Origin: Acidobacteriota bacterium
Lineage (GTDB): Bacteria > Acidobacteriota > Terriglobia > Acidiferrales > UBA7541
Direction of reading: 5' to 3'
Assembly: GCA_003223325.1 (NCBI GenBank)
Contig: QHYS01000057.1
Location: 62,001 to 126,000, forward strand
Length of the DNA stretch: 64,000 nt
This document shows positions 49,022-56,454 of the stretch, piece after piece (position 1 is the first letter of the stretch; each line of letters begins with the position of its first letter). Position numbers and translations under genes: made by a program. The notes under the pieces were generated by a model. The model was not told the DNA's origin. It made no database searches and worked only from the letters and a program-made list of their open reading frames with translations.

Positions 49022-50215
49022 AAAGAGTCAGTCGAAGCCTGTGTGCGGCAAATCGAACCGAGCGGTCGCGTGCATAGTGAGACTCGCCACTGGGGAACGA
49101 TGACTCGAGACCTTGTGGCGATGGCTGATTGGCTGGCGGCCGAAGGAGTTAGGAATGTAGCCATGGAGTCCACCGGAGTGTTTTGGAAGCCGATTTTCAA
49201 CATCTTGGAAAACCGCTTCACGGTGTTGCTGGTGAATGCGCGCCATCTCAAACAGGTGCCGGGGCGCAAGAGTGACGTTCGGGATTGCCAATGGATTGCG
49301 CAATTGCTGCAATGTGGACTGCTGAAGGGCAGCTTCATTCCCCCGCGTCCGCAGCGCGAGTTGCGGGACCTCACGCGACACCGGACCCAGTTGGTGGAAG
49401 AAAAGACGCGCACTATCACTCGAATTCAAAAAGTCCTGGAAGATGCCAATATCAAGCTGGCCTCGGTGGCCACCGATGTAATGGGCGTTTCCGGCCGGGC
49501 CATGATTCAACGATTGATGGAAGGAGAGACCGACCCCCACAAGCTCGCGGATCTGGCGCAGCGCCAATTACGCGGGAAGATTCCCGAGCTGGAGAAAGCC
49601 CTGGAGGGGAAGCTGACCGATCATCATCGCTTCTTGCTGAAGCTGCTCTGGAAAGAACTAGCCCAACAGGAGGAGTTGATCGCCGAGCTGGACGCCAAAA
49701 TCGAGGAGCACACACGCCCTTTCGCGGCTGAGATCGGCCGCCTAGACGCCATCCCCGGGGTCGATCAGCGCGTGGCCCAGGTCCTGCTGGCTGAAGTGGG
49801 AGCCGACATCAAACCGTTCCCGAGCGATCAGCATTTATCTTCGTGGGCGGGGATGTGTCCGGGCAATGAAGAAAGCGCCGGGAAGCGGAGAAGAAGACGC
49901 ATCACGCCGGGCAACCGCTGGCTTAAGAAAACCTTAGCACAAGCGGCTTGGGCCGCGAGTCGCACAAAGAACACCTACTTGGCTACCCAGTATCGCCGCG
50001 TGGCGGGTCACCGTGGGAGGAAGCGCGCCCTGATTGCCGTGGGCCATTCGATGCTGGTGATTTTCTACCACATGATGAGCTCAGGGGCGACCTACGCCAA
50101 CTTAGGCGGCGATTTTTTCGACCGCCTCGAACCGGAGCGTCTGACCCGTTATTACGTCAAGCGCCTGGAACGCCTCGGCCACAAGGTCACGCTCGAAACC
50201 AACATTGCCGCCTGA
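49022..50215 (+). pseudogene. IS110 transposase, main 3' fragment
   Basis: Continues from codon 15 of the 45666 fragment. It retains A-M-E-S-T-G-V-F-W-K-P (catalytic Glu), D-V-R-D-C-Q-W-I-A-Q-L-L (catalytic Asp pair), a coiled-coil linker and the C-terminal Transposase_20 domain with I-P-G-V-D-Q-R-V-A, W-A-G-M-C-P-G and E-S-A-G-K (the reactive Ser of that half), ending at 50215. An open frame begins at TTG 49007 inside the inserted element, but the protein would lack the first DEDD Asp and so should be inactive on its own. Confidence 0.85.
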
Positions 50216-50349
50216 CCTGAACAAAATTTTCGGAGCAGAACTTAGTAGTGATTCATTGACATGATTCCTTTTTCGGTATACACCTTTGGAAATCGATTCG
50301 GAATTATTCGGGCAAACGATTCTCCTAGCAGTGTTTTCTGATGCCTGTT

Positions 50350-50365
50350 TGGCACGGTTCTTGCC
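50350..50365 (+). promoter_or_regulatory. Sigma-54 promoter
   Basis: TGGCACGGTTCTTGCC matches the -24/-12 consensus, with GG (50351-50352) and GC (50363-50364) exactly ten bases apart. Transcription would start near 50376, just upstream of the NtrC-type gene. That suggests autocontrol or control by another sigma-54 activator. Confidence 0.75.
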
Positions 50366-50386
50366 TTAGTGGGAAGAAGCATTGAC

Positions 50387-51784
50387 GTGGAAGGTAAAGC
50401 CAAGCCCGCCAGCTTCAAAACGAGTGCCGCCGGCTTGTCCATCCTAATCGTAGACGACGAGGATGCGACACGGGAGTTGTGCCGCGATATCGCCTTGGAA
50501 ATGGGCCTGGAAGTACACACGGCCTCTACCACGAGCGAGGCGCTCGACACGTTGGAGCAGTCGCCCGTCGACATCGTCGTCACCGACCTTCGGGTACCAC
50601 AGCTGGGAGGACTCGAGCTTCTGAAGCGCATCAACTCGAGCCAGCCGAATACCTCGGTGATGATGCTCACCCAATACGGAACGATAGAAACTGCCGTGGC
50701 AGCCACGAGGCTGGGAGCTCGGGACTATGTCACCAAGCCTTTTCACGTAGCGGAACTGCGAGCCAAGATCGAGCGGCTGATTCAGAGTGTCGAACTGGAC
50801 CACGAAAATCGGATTCTTCGCGAGCAATTGCGAACGCGGCCCGGCTTTGGCGCCTTAGTCGGCCTCTCCACGAAAATGCAGCGCGTCTACAAAATGGTGG
50901 AGAAGGTCAGCCAACACAACTACCCGGTGTTGATTCTGGGCGAGAGCGGAACGGGCAAGGAGCTGGTGGCGCAATCGATCCATTTTCAAGGCGTGAGGCA
51001 GAATAAACCGTTCGTTCCGGTGGATTGCTCGGGTCTGGTGCCGACCCTAATCGAATCGGAACTATTTGGCTACGTGAAAGGAGCGTTTACCGGGGCCCAG
51101 CACGCTCGCGCGGGATTGCTGGAGTCGGGGAATGGCGGGACCGTTTTTCTTGACGAGATCTGCGATCTTCCCGTGGATTTACAAGCGAAATTGCTACGGG
51201 CGCTACAGGAACGCGAGATCCGGCCCGTAGGAGCGACAGACCGGGTGCGCATCGATTTGCGCATCATTGCCGCTACCAATCGCGATCTAGAATCGGCCAT
51301 TCGCGGAGGAACCTTCCGGCAGGACCTCTATTTCCGGCTGAACGTGGTGCAAATCAAATTGCCTCCGCTGCGGGAACGGAAGAGTGATATTCCGCTGCTG
51401 GTTAGTTTTTTTATGGAAAAATTCAGCGACCCACAGCGGCCTATTCGCACCATCTCTGAAGACGCCATGCGGCGGCTGATGGCTTATGACTGGCCGGGAA
51501 ACGTGCGAGAACTGGAGAATGCGGTGGAGCGCGCCGTGGCGCTGGGCTCCGGCCCCATCCTACACATCGCCGATCTTCCTTCCAACCTGCAGCAAAGCTC
51601 GAGCGAGAAGTCGCTTGAATCTAACGAACTTACGACCATCGAGGAGATGATACGGCGTGCCATTTTGCGCGCGCTGCGCGAGACCAACGGAGACAAGCTG
51701 GCCGCCGCGAGATTGCTAGGTATCGGCAAAACCACGCTGTATCGCAAGCTCAAACAATACGGTCCCGAACTTCCTGCGAACTGA
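50387..51784 (+). CDS. Sigma-54-dependent response regulator (NtrC family)
   Basis: About 465 aa. Receiver domain: V-D-D-E-D, phospho-Asp in V-V-T-D-L-R-V-P, Lys in V-T-K-P-F. AAA+ domain: Walker A G-E-S-G-T-G-K-E, the sigma-54 contact loop G-A-F-T-G-A, Walker B G-T-V-F-L-D-E, R-finger region F-R-Q-D-L-Y-F-R-L-N. A Fis-type helix-turn-helix ends the protein (A-A-R-L-L-G-I-G-K-T-T-L-Y-R-K-L). The open frame begins at GTG 50369, upstream of the predicted transcription start, so I use GTG 50387; TTG 50435 is also possible. The kinase gene 380 bases downstream is the probable partner. Confidence 0.88.
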   Translation: MEGKAKPASFKTSAAGLSILIVDDEDATRELCRDIALEMGLEVHTASTTSEALDTLEQSPVDIVVTDLRVPQLGGLELLKRINSSQPNTSVMMLTQYGTIETAVAATRLGARDYVTKPFHVAELRAKIERLIQSVELDHENRILREQLRTRPGFGALVGLSTKMQRVYKMVEKVSQHNYPVLILGESGTGKELVAQSIHFQGVRQNKPFVPVDCSGLVPTLIESELFGYVKGAFTGAQHARAGLLESGNGGTVFLDEICDLPVDLQAKLLRALQEREIRPVGATDRVRIDLRIIAATNRDLESAIRGGTFRQDLYFRLNVVQIKLPPLRERKSDIPLLVSFFMEKFSDPQRPIRTISEDAMRRLMAYDWPGNVRELENAVERAVALGSGPILHIADLPSNLQQSSSEKSLESNELTTIEEMIRRAILRALRETNGDKLAAARLLGIGKTTLYRKLKQYGPELPAN

Positions 51785-51917
51785 CAGAGCGTTTTGCGCC
51801 GAGTGCTCACCTGTTTTACTGTATGGCAACGTTGCGCATTCCCGTCCGGGGACGTGTTTTGGCTTAATGTGTATCGGAGTGGGAATGCCGCTCCCGCCTG
51901 GGGGTCGCGGCACCTTT

Positions 51918-51963
51918 CCAAGATATTGATTCTGCAAAAAATCCAAGATGTTGACTCTGCAAA
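51918..51963. repeat. Short tandem duplication upstream of the small membrane protein
   Basis: Two 21-base copies (51918-51938 and 51943-51963) of CCAAGATrTTGAyTCTGCAAA differ at two positions and are offset by 25 bases. The near-helical spacing could suit paired regulator binding, but this is only a guess. Confidence 0.5.
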
Positions 51964-52016
51964 GAAGGTTTCGCCCGGTTGGCGAACGCTGTGCAGGAGA
52001 TTCTGCGGAGAGCGTG

Positions 52017-52133
52017 ATGATCCACAGAAAGATCTGGCTGCACGACCAAACGATAAGACTTGCTGTTGAAATTCTCACCACTTTCGTAACTGCGGCACTG
52101 ATCGGCTACTGGATCCTGCAGACTTCTCGATAA
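52017..52133 (+). CDS. Very small single-span membrane protein
   Basis: ATG 52017 has TGCGGAG 8 bases upstream. The 38-residue product has a short basic start (M-I-H-R-K-I-W-L-H-D) and one hydrophobic segment (I-L-T-T-F-V-T-A-A-L-I-G-Y-W-I-L). It lies between the NtrC-type regulator and the histidine kinase and ends 29 bases before the latter. A sensor-associated role is possible from position alone; no homologue recognised. Confidence 0.45.
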   Translation: MIHRKIWLHDQTIRLAVEILTTFVTAALIGYWILQTSR

Positions 52134-52162
52134 TCGGACGGACGCCGGACCAATGGAGTCCA

Positions 52163-53875
52163 ATGCGCCATCTTGCGCCAAATGATTCTCGCATAGCGGA
52201 AAGGAGCCGCGGCGGCGATCTTGCGACCCGGCCCAGACCGCGCTCGCCGGAGATAGGATCCCGTGCCGAAGCAGTGTTGGCGACCCTGCTCGAATCGCTG
52301 GAGTGCGGGATCCTGCTGTTCGGGCCGGGAGGGGATCTGTGGGCGGTTAATGACCGGTTCGCCGAAATTCTGGGAATCGAACCGGCGAGACTGCGGGAAT
52401 TGAGCAATTTGGAGCAGATCGTGGACATGGTGGCCAGCCAATTGGCGCACGGCGATAGCGTCGCAGCGCGCTGGCGGCAGCGGTTTCGGAGTGGAGAGGC
52501 ATTTTGGGATGAACTGGAGCTGGCAAAACCGGACCAGAAGATCGTGGAGCGCTACGCGCGCCCGGTACTCGACCGTTATAAGCAGCCAGTCGGCTGGCTG
52601 GAGGTCCATCGAGATATCACCAACCGCCGGCAAATCGAGTCTCGGTTATTCCATAGCGAGCGGCTGGCGGCGCTGGGACAAATGGTTTCCGGCGTTGCGC
52701 ATGAACTCAATAATGCGCTGACAAGCGTTTTCGGCTACGCCCAGTTGGTGCAGAAACGGACCAGAGGTTTCGAGTGGGAGGTGGAGGCCCGGCACATCCT
52801 TGAAGAAGGCGATCGCGCAAGACGTATCGCCCAAAATCTATTGCTCTTCGCACGCGGCAGCAAGAGCGAGCGTACGCCGGTGAACCTGAACGAAGTCGTA
52901 GAGCGCACGCTGCAGATCCGTGCGCACGAGCTGCGTCTGGAGAATATCAGTGTGGAGCTCGATTTGGATGAGCGGCCCCCGGAAGCGATGGCGGACGCGG
53001 CACAGATTCAGCAGGCTTTGCTCAATCTCATCGTGAACGCGGAGCAGGCCATCCGCCAAGCAAGGGAGAGCGGCCACATTTGGATTCGGACGAAACAGAT
53101 TTCCGCAGATCGCATCGCTGTGGTAGTTGCCGACGATGGACCGGGCGTTCCTCCGGAAGTGGTGTTGCGAATCTTCGATCCGTTCTTCACAACGAAGCCT
53201 GCCGGCGTGGGTACCGGCCTGGGCCTTTCGATTCTGTACGGAATCGTACGCCAGCATGGCGGCGACGTTTCTGTGGAGAACCGACCAGGAGGTGGAGCGG
53301 TGTTTACGGTAGAATTGCCGAGCGCCCCAAGCTCGTCGGCCGGAGGTGAAAGGCCGTACCTGATCCGTGCACCAAGGCCGGAAGACCAGGCCGGCAGGGA
53401 GAAGGCGCGGGGAAGCCGCATTCTGGTGGTGGAAGACGAACCCACGGTAGCGCGGCTGATCGCAGACGTCCTAGGTGAAGATGGGCACTTGGTGGACACA
53501 ATATTGGATAGCAGTCAGGGACTCGATCTGGCGCGGGCGCGACGGTACGATCTGGTGATCTGCGATTTACGCATGCCCTATCTGGACGGGCGCGCTCTTT
53601 ACCGGCAACTAGCACACGATGAAAACCCGCTCCAGCACAGGTTGATATTCGTCACCGGCGATACCCTTGCGCCGCGAACTGTAGACTTTCTGCAAAAGTG
53701 CGGCTTGCCGTACCTGGCCAAGCCGTTTCTCGTCGAAGAATTAAAAGAGGTCGTAGCCCGTAGCTTGGCACCGACAAGCATCATTCCGTCCAGTTCCCTT
53801 GACCTGATGGAACGAGAAGTGCCTCGCGACCACGAACACGCCCCCCGGCAGCATTGGAAACGCTATGAAACTTGA
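52163..53875 (+). CDS. Hybrid histidine kinase (PAS, HisKA, HATPase, receiver)
   Basis: The 570-aa protein has no clear membrane segments, so it is probably cytoplasmic. Order: PAS domain at about 33-155 (G-I-L-L-F-G-P-G-G-D-L-W-A-V-N-D-R-F); HisKA near 165-235 with H-box V-A-H-E-L-N-N-A-L-T-S; HATPase with N-L-I-V-N-A-E-Q-A-I (N box), D-D-G-P-G-V-P and G-T-G-L-G-L-S-I; then a receiver with V-E-D-E-P and phospho-Asp in I-C-D-L-R-M-P. The NtrB-like kinase core suits the NtrC-type regulator encoded just upstream. Its end overlaps the next gene by 11 bases. Confidence 0.88.
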   Translation: MRHLAPNDSRIAERSRGGDLATRPRPRSPEIGSRAEAVLATLLESLECGILLFGPGGDLWAVNDRFAEILGIEPARLRELSNLEQIVDMVASQLAHGDSVAARWRQRFRSGEAFWDELELAKPDQKIVERYARPVLDRYKQPVGWLEVHRDITNRRQIESRLFHSERLAALGQMVSGVAHELNNALTSVFGYAQLVQKRTRGFEWEVEARHILEEGDRARRIAQNLLLFARGSKSERTPVNLNEVVERTLQIRAHELRLENISVELDLDERPPEAMADAAQIQQALLNLIVNAEQAIRQARESGHIWIRTKQISADRIAVVVADDGPGVPPEVVLRIFDPFFTTKPAGVGTGLGLSILYGIVRQHGGDVSVENRPGGGAVFTVELPSAPSSSAGGERPYLIRAPRPEDQAGREKARGSRILVVEDEPTVARLIADVLGEDGHLVDTILDSSQGLDLARARRYDLVICDLRMPYLDGRALYRQLAHDENPLQHRLIFVTGDTLAPRTVDFLQKCGLPYLAKPFLVEELKEVVARSLAPTSIIPSSSLDLMEREVPRDHEHAPRQHWKRYET

Positions 53876-54488
53876 GCCTCGCATCCAGATCATCTGCGGG
53901 AACCGGCGTTTGGGCGAGTATGTCAGCGAGTTTCGCAGGGCCGCCAAGTCCTTTCACCTGCAGCCAATTGCCCGGCCGGCCGGAGCTCGGCAGTCAAACG
54001 CTGGGGTTTCCGTTTTTCTCTTAGATCAATCCGGGCTTGACGGCCAACGGGAACGGGGCTTGAAAAATGCAGCGGTCCGCCTAGCCAAAACAGCGCCAGT
54101 GGTCGTGGTCGCCGCGCCGGAGCGGCAGTCGGAATTGACGGCGCTGCTTACTTCAGGGGTGGCGGACTTCGTCGTACGAACGGGCAAATTCGTACCAGTG
54201 GCCGTCGGTTTGGTAGAACGGCGCATCCGGCTCGCGAGAATGGGTACGCGGGACTCGTCGGGTGGGGTGAACGGTGGCTGCAGCGCCGATTTCGGCGAAA
54301 TCCTTCGGCACGAGGTAAATAATCCTCTGACTGGAATTCTGGGAAATGCCGAGATGCTACTCGCGAAGCGAGATTATCTGCCGGCATCGGCAATTGAACG
54401 CTTGGAGACCATTGCACATCTCGCGGTGCGGCTGCGGGAGACGGTGCGACGGCTGAGCAGCGCTTTGGAATTGCGACTGGCAGGTTGA
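53865..54488 (+). CDS. Degenerate receiver fused to a HisKA segment, no ATPase domain
   Basis: The 207-aa protein starts within the end of the hybrid kinase gene. The N-terminal ~125 residues follow a receiver-like beta-alpha rhythm (I-Q-I-I-C-G-N-R, V-S-V-F-L-L-D-Q-S-G, V-V-V-V-A-A-P) but lack the acidic pair and conserved Lys. Residues ~140-205 form a HisKA dimerisation helix pair with H-box L-R-H-E-V-N-N-P-L-T-G-I-L-G. No HATPase follows. It could accept or relay phosphate from the kinase above, or act as a dominant dimer partner. That role is inferred. Confidence 0.7.
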   Translation: MKLEPRIQIICGNRRLGEYVSEFRRAAKSFHLQPIARPAGARQSNAGVSVFLLDQSGLDGQRERGLKNAAVRLAKTAPVVVVAAPERQSELTALLTSGVADFVVRTGKFVPVAVGLVERRIRLARMGTRDSSGGVNGGCSADFGEILRHEVNNPLTGILGNAEMLLAKRDYLPASAIERLETIAHLAVRLRETVRRLSSALELRLAG

Positions 54489-54531
54489 TCATAAATTCGA
54501 AAGGCCACTCGCGATTCAAGACCGGGAGGGA

Positions 54532-54816
54532 TTACAAAACTGATTCTTCAGCAGCTTCTTCTCGATTATCGCTCAGGGCGGATCTTGGATCTGCTTGTTT
54601 TGCAATTCCCGAACGCCAATTCGAAAGGTTATGCGCATAGATCACGATACACAGCAGATTGCCGGGAAGAAAGCCGTACTGCGCTGTCTGGACGCCAATG
54701 ACGCAAATGACGAGACTATTTATCGCCGCGATGATCCAGCCGTACCATAATCGCTTTCCAATAAGAATTGTAGAGAGGATTGTCAGTAGGCATGAAATAT
54801 AGTCAAGATTAAGCAT
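54532..54816 (-). CDS. Small integral membrane protein
   Basis: 94 aa with about three hydrophobic segments (I-S-C-L-L-T-I-L-S-T-I-L-I, W-I-I-A-A-I-N-S-L-V-I-C-V-I-G-V, F-L-P-G-N-L-L-C-I-V-I-Y-A). The W-I-I-A-x-x-N-S and Y-A-H-N-L-S-N-W-R segments recall PnuC-like half-transporters or short phage/host membrane proteins I have seen without a named function. The C-terminal tail is acidic. It faces the signalling cluster tail to tail. Function unknown. Confidence 0.55.
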   Translation of the reverse strand: MLNLDYISCLLTILSTILIGKRLWYGWIIAAINSLVICVIGVQTAQYGFLPGNLLCIVIYAHNLSNWRSGIAKQADPRSALSDNREEAAEESVL

Positions 54817-54890
54817 GTCGTTGCTCTTAACGGGCCCTTTCTGTATTCATTCCTGGATACATTCTAAGAAAGTGCCAGGGACAGGCGATA

Positions 54891-54917
54891 CTGTACCTCC
54901 GGCCAAGTGAGGTACAG
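54891..54917. repeat. Perfect 9-bp inverted repeat
   Basis: CTGTACCTC and GAGGTACAG flank a 9-base spacer. It is preceded by GTGCCAGGGACAGGC (54873-54887), a string common in REP-like sequences near RAYT transposases. It may be a REP unit or an operator; no transposase is nearby. Confidence 0.4.
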
Positions 54918-55022
54918 TTGCCACGAATTTAGAACTCCAAAGGGCGACACAATCGACTGGCTCTGTCAGCGTTCCTTCTCAAGGTCGTTTGTCGTGCGGC
55001 GAAAGCTCCCGCCCGCGCCCCA

Positions 55023-55417
55023 GTGACTGTCAATCCGTCCGTAGCCATTCGTTACTACCAAAAGCTAGGCTTCGGAGCCCCTTTTCTCGCGTTCCTCCTA
55101 AACCTCTTTCCGAAAGTAGTTTTCTTCACATTCTTTTCTTTCAAGCCAGCGACGCCGCAGATGGAATCTCTCTTTCAGCAGAACTTCCAATCCGTCACCG
55201 AACGATATACCGCGGCCGTACGGCAACTGAAGTCCGGGACGACCGTCGTTTCCAGCAAAGACCTCAACACAGGCAAAGCAACTGCGCAGGACGAATATCC
55301 TCCGGTTTTATTCGAGTTCGACTCAGGGTCAAGGGTATGCAAAGCAAAGAAGGAAGGTGGTGGAAGAAGACCCAGGAAGAGTTGGCCCAATTGGAGGGCA
55401 CCACGGACCGGGAATAG
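55023..55417 (+). pseudogene. Small hypothetical protein gene with a frameshift
   Basis: From GTG 55023 the frame encodes a hydrophobic start (F-L-A-F-L-L-N-L-F-P-K-V-V-F-F-T-F-F) and a helical part (M-E-S-L-F-Q-Q-N-F-Q-S-V-T-E-R-Y-T-A-A-V-R) up to F-D-S-G-S-R-V near 55330. A neighbouring frame then gives K-G-M-Q-S-K-E-G-R-W-W-K-K-T-Q-E-E-L-A-Q-L and stops at 55417, a natural continuation. One indel joins them. No family recognised; confidence in the whole reading is modest. Confidence 0.4.
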
Positions 55418-55615
55418 CAAAAGAAGAGGATCTCCGCCGGTGGGTTACCGATCAGGAATGGAAGCTCCATGGCAGGCCGCTCACCTGTACTTATGGCCGG
55501 TAAGAAAATCTCTCCTTTCGATCAGGTTATATGATTCGTCGCTCACGACTGCCGAAAACGTTGCTGGCCGCCCGGCCGCTGTTTAGGCTTGGTTGTAGAA
55601 GTCGCGGCCCGGCTA

Positions 55616-56338
55616 ATGAACAACTCAAAACTCATCGTTCTGCTTCTTCTAGCCTTCCCAATCGGTCTCGTTTCACGTCCTGCGCACGCCCAGGATCCAT
55701 CCGGAACGATTCTAATCACGGGATGCAAATCGGGCAGTGCCGTACGCGGCTATAAACATCCGGGCGGGGCGATAAGGGCATACGCGCACTTCACTTGCGG
55801 CAGTTCGGTTTACGTTTGGAACGCAACCGCGAAGACGGCGCTCGTTCAGCAAGGGTCTACGGTTGCCTACGTTGCGAGCAAATACATTTTAGGCGCGGGC
55901 ACGAACGGCCAGGAGAGCCCTGTGGCGGTGCGAACCTTCTTGCAAGGCATAGCTGAAGGCCTGCAATTGCGGGATGCTTCTGCCAGCTCAGCTCGCAGGC
56001 AACTGGTGCGGAGTTGTCTGGCCAGCCGAGGCTGCCGGGTGGAGGCTTGGTCGCATTTAGCTTGGACGCGAATCAAGCAGCCGAACCAACTCATCGAATC
56101 TCCAGATTCAACTCTCCGACTCTTCGCTGGTGGCATTTACTATAGCGCTTTCGTCGTAAATCCCCCCGTTCGGTTCAGAGATCGTCCGGTCCCGAGCGTC
56201 AACTCGCCCGTGTTTGTGGTCGACGGCGGAGGATTGAGCCTCGCGATCGTAAACAATGCCTGCTACACGCTAGGCACGGACGGCAAGTGGGCCGCGGCGG
56301 GCGCGAGCGCAGTCCAGTCTGCAGCTGCAATGCAGTAG
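55616..56338 (+). CDS. Secreted protein of unknown function
   Basis: From ATG 55616 the product is 240 aa: signal peptide L-I-V-L-L-L-L-A-F-P-I-G-L ... A-H-A-Q-D, then a beta-rich part with paired cysteines (T-G-C-K-S-G-S ... F-T-C-G-S-S-V-Y-V-W), a middle with S-C-L-A-S-R-G-C and a C-terminal A-I-V-N-N-A-C-Y-T-L-G. The even number of cysteines fits an exported, disulfide-bonded protein. The upstream 9 codons of the open frame have no better start. No family recognised. Confidence 0.6.
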   Translation: MNNSKLIVLLLLAFPIGLVSRPAHAQDPSGTILITGCKSGSAVRGYKHPGGAIRAYAHFTCGSSVYVWNATAKTALVQQGSTVAYVASKYILGAGTNGQESPVAVRTFLQGIAEGLQLRDASASSARRQLVRSCLASRGCRVEAWSHLAWTRIKQPNQLIESPDSTLRLFAGGIYYSAFVVNPPVRFRDRPVPSVNSPVFVVDGGGLSLAIVNNACYTLGTDGKWAAAGASAVQSAAAMQ

Positions 56339-56454
56339 GTGATCGCCTTTAGACTGGCGCTGATACCTGCATCGTTCCGCAAAATCCCCTAACGAATGGT
56401 CGAGTGCGCTGTTTTCGCTCTTTCGGACCTGGCACAAGACCAGAAAGGGCCCCC

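Larger units (their letters stand above)
45712..49025 (-). mobile_element. Compact serine-recombinase mobile element (about 3.3 kb) inserted in IS110
   Basis: Bounded by two AAAG copies in a slightly longer imperfect match (CACAAAG left, CATAAAG right). It carries four minus-strand genes in order: DUF5372-like, helix-turn-helix protein, small coupled protein, large serine recombinase. Coding fills the element: the recombinase stop is 8 bases from the left end and the DUF5372 frame reaches near the right end. No terminal inverted repeat is evident, as expected for serine-recombinase elements that act at short core sites. Confidence 0.75.
45666..50215 (+). mobile_element. IS110-family element, transposase gene interrupted by a serine-recombinase element
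   Basis: Codons 1-15 (ATG 45666 to Lys 45710) encode M-E-N-I-L-A-C-C-A-G-L-D-V-H-K, the IS110 start with the first DEDD Asp (residue 12). From Lys codon 49022-49024 the same strand continues E-S-V-E-A-C-V-R-Q to the natural end at 50215. Removing 3314 bases at the shared AAAG (45708-45711 and 49022-49025) restores one frame of about 411 residues. The outer ends of the IS are not defined. Confidence 0.85.
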
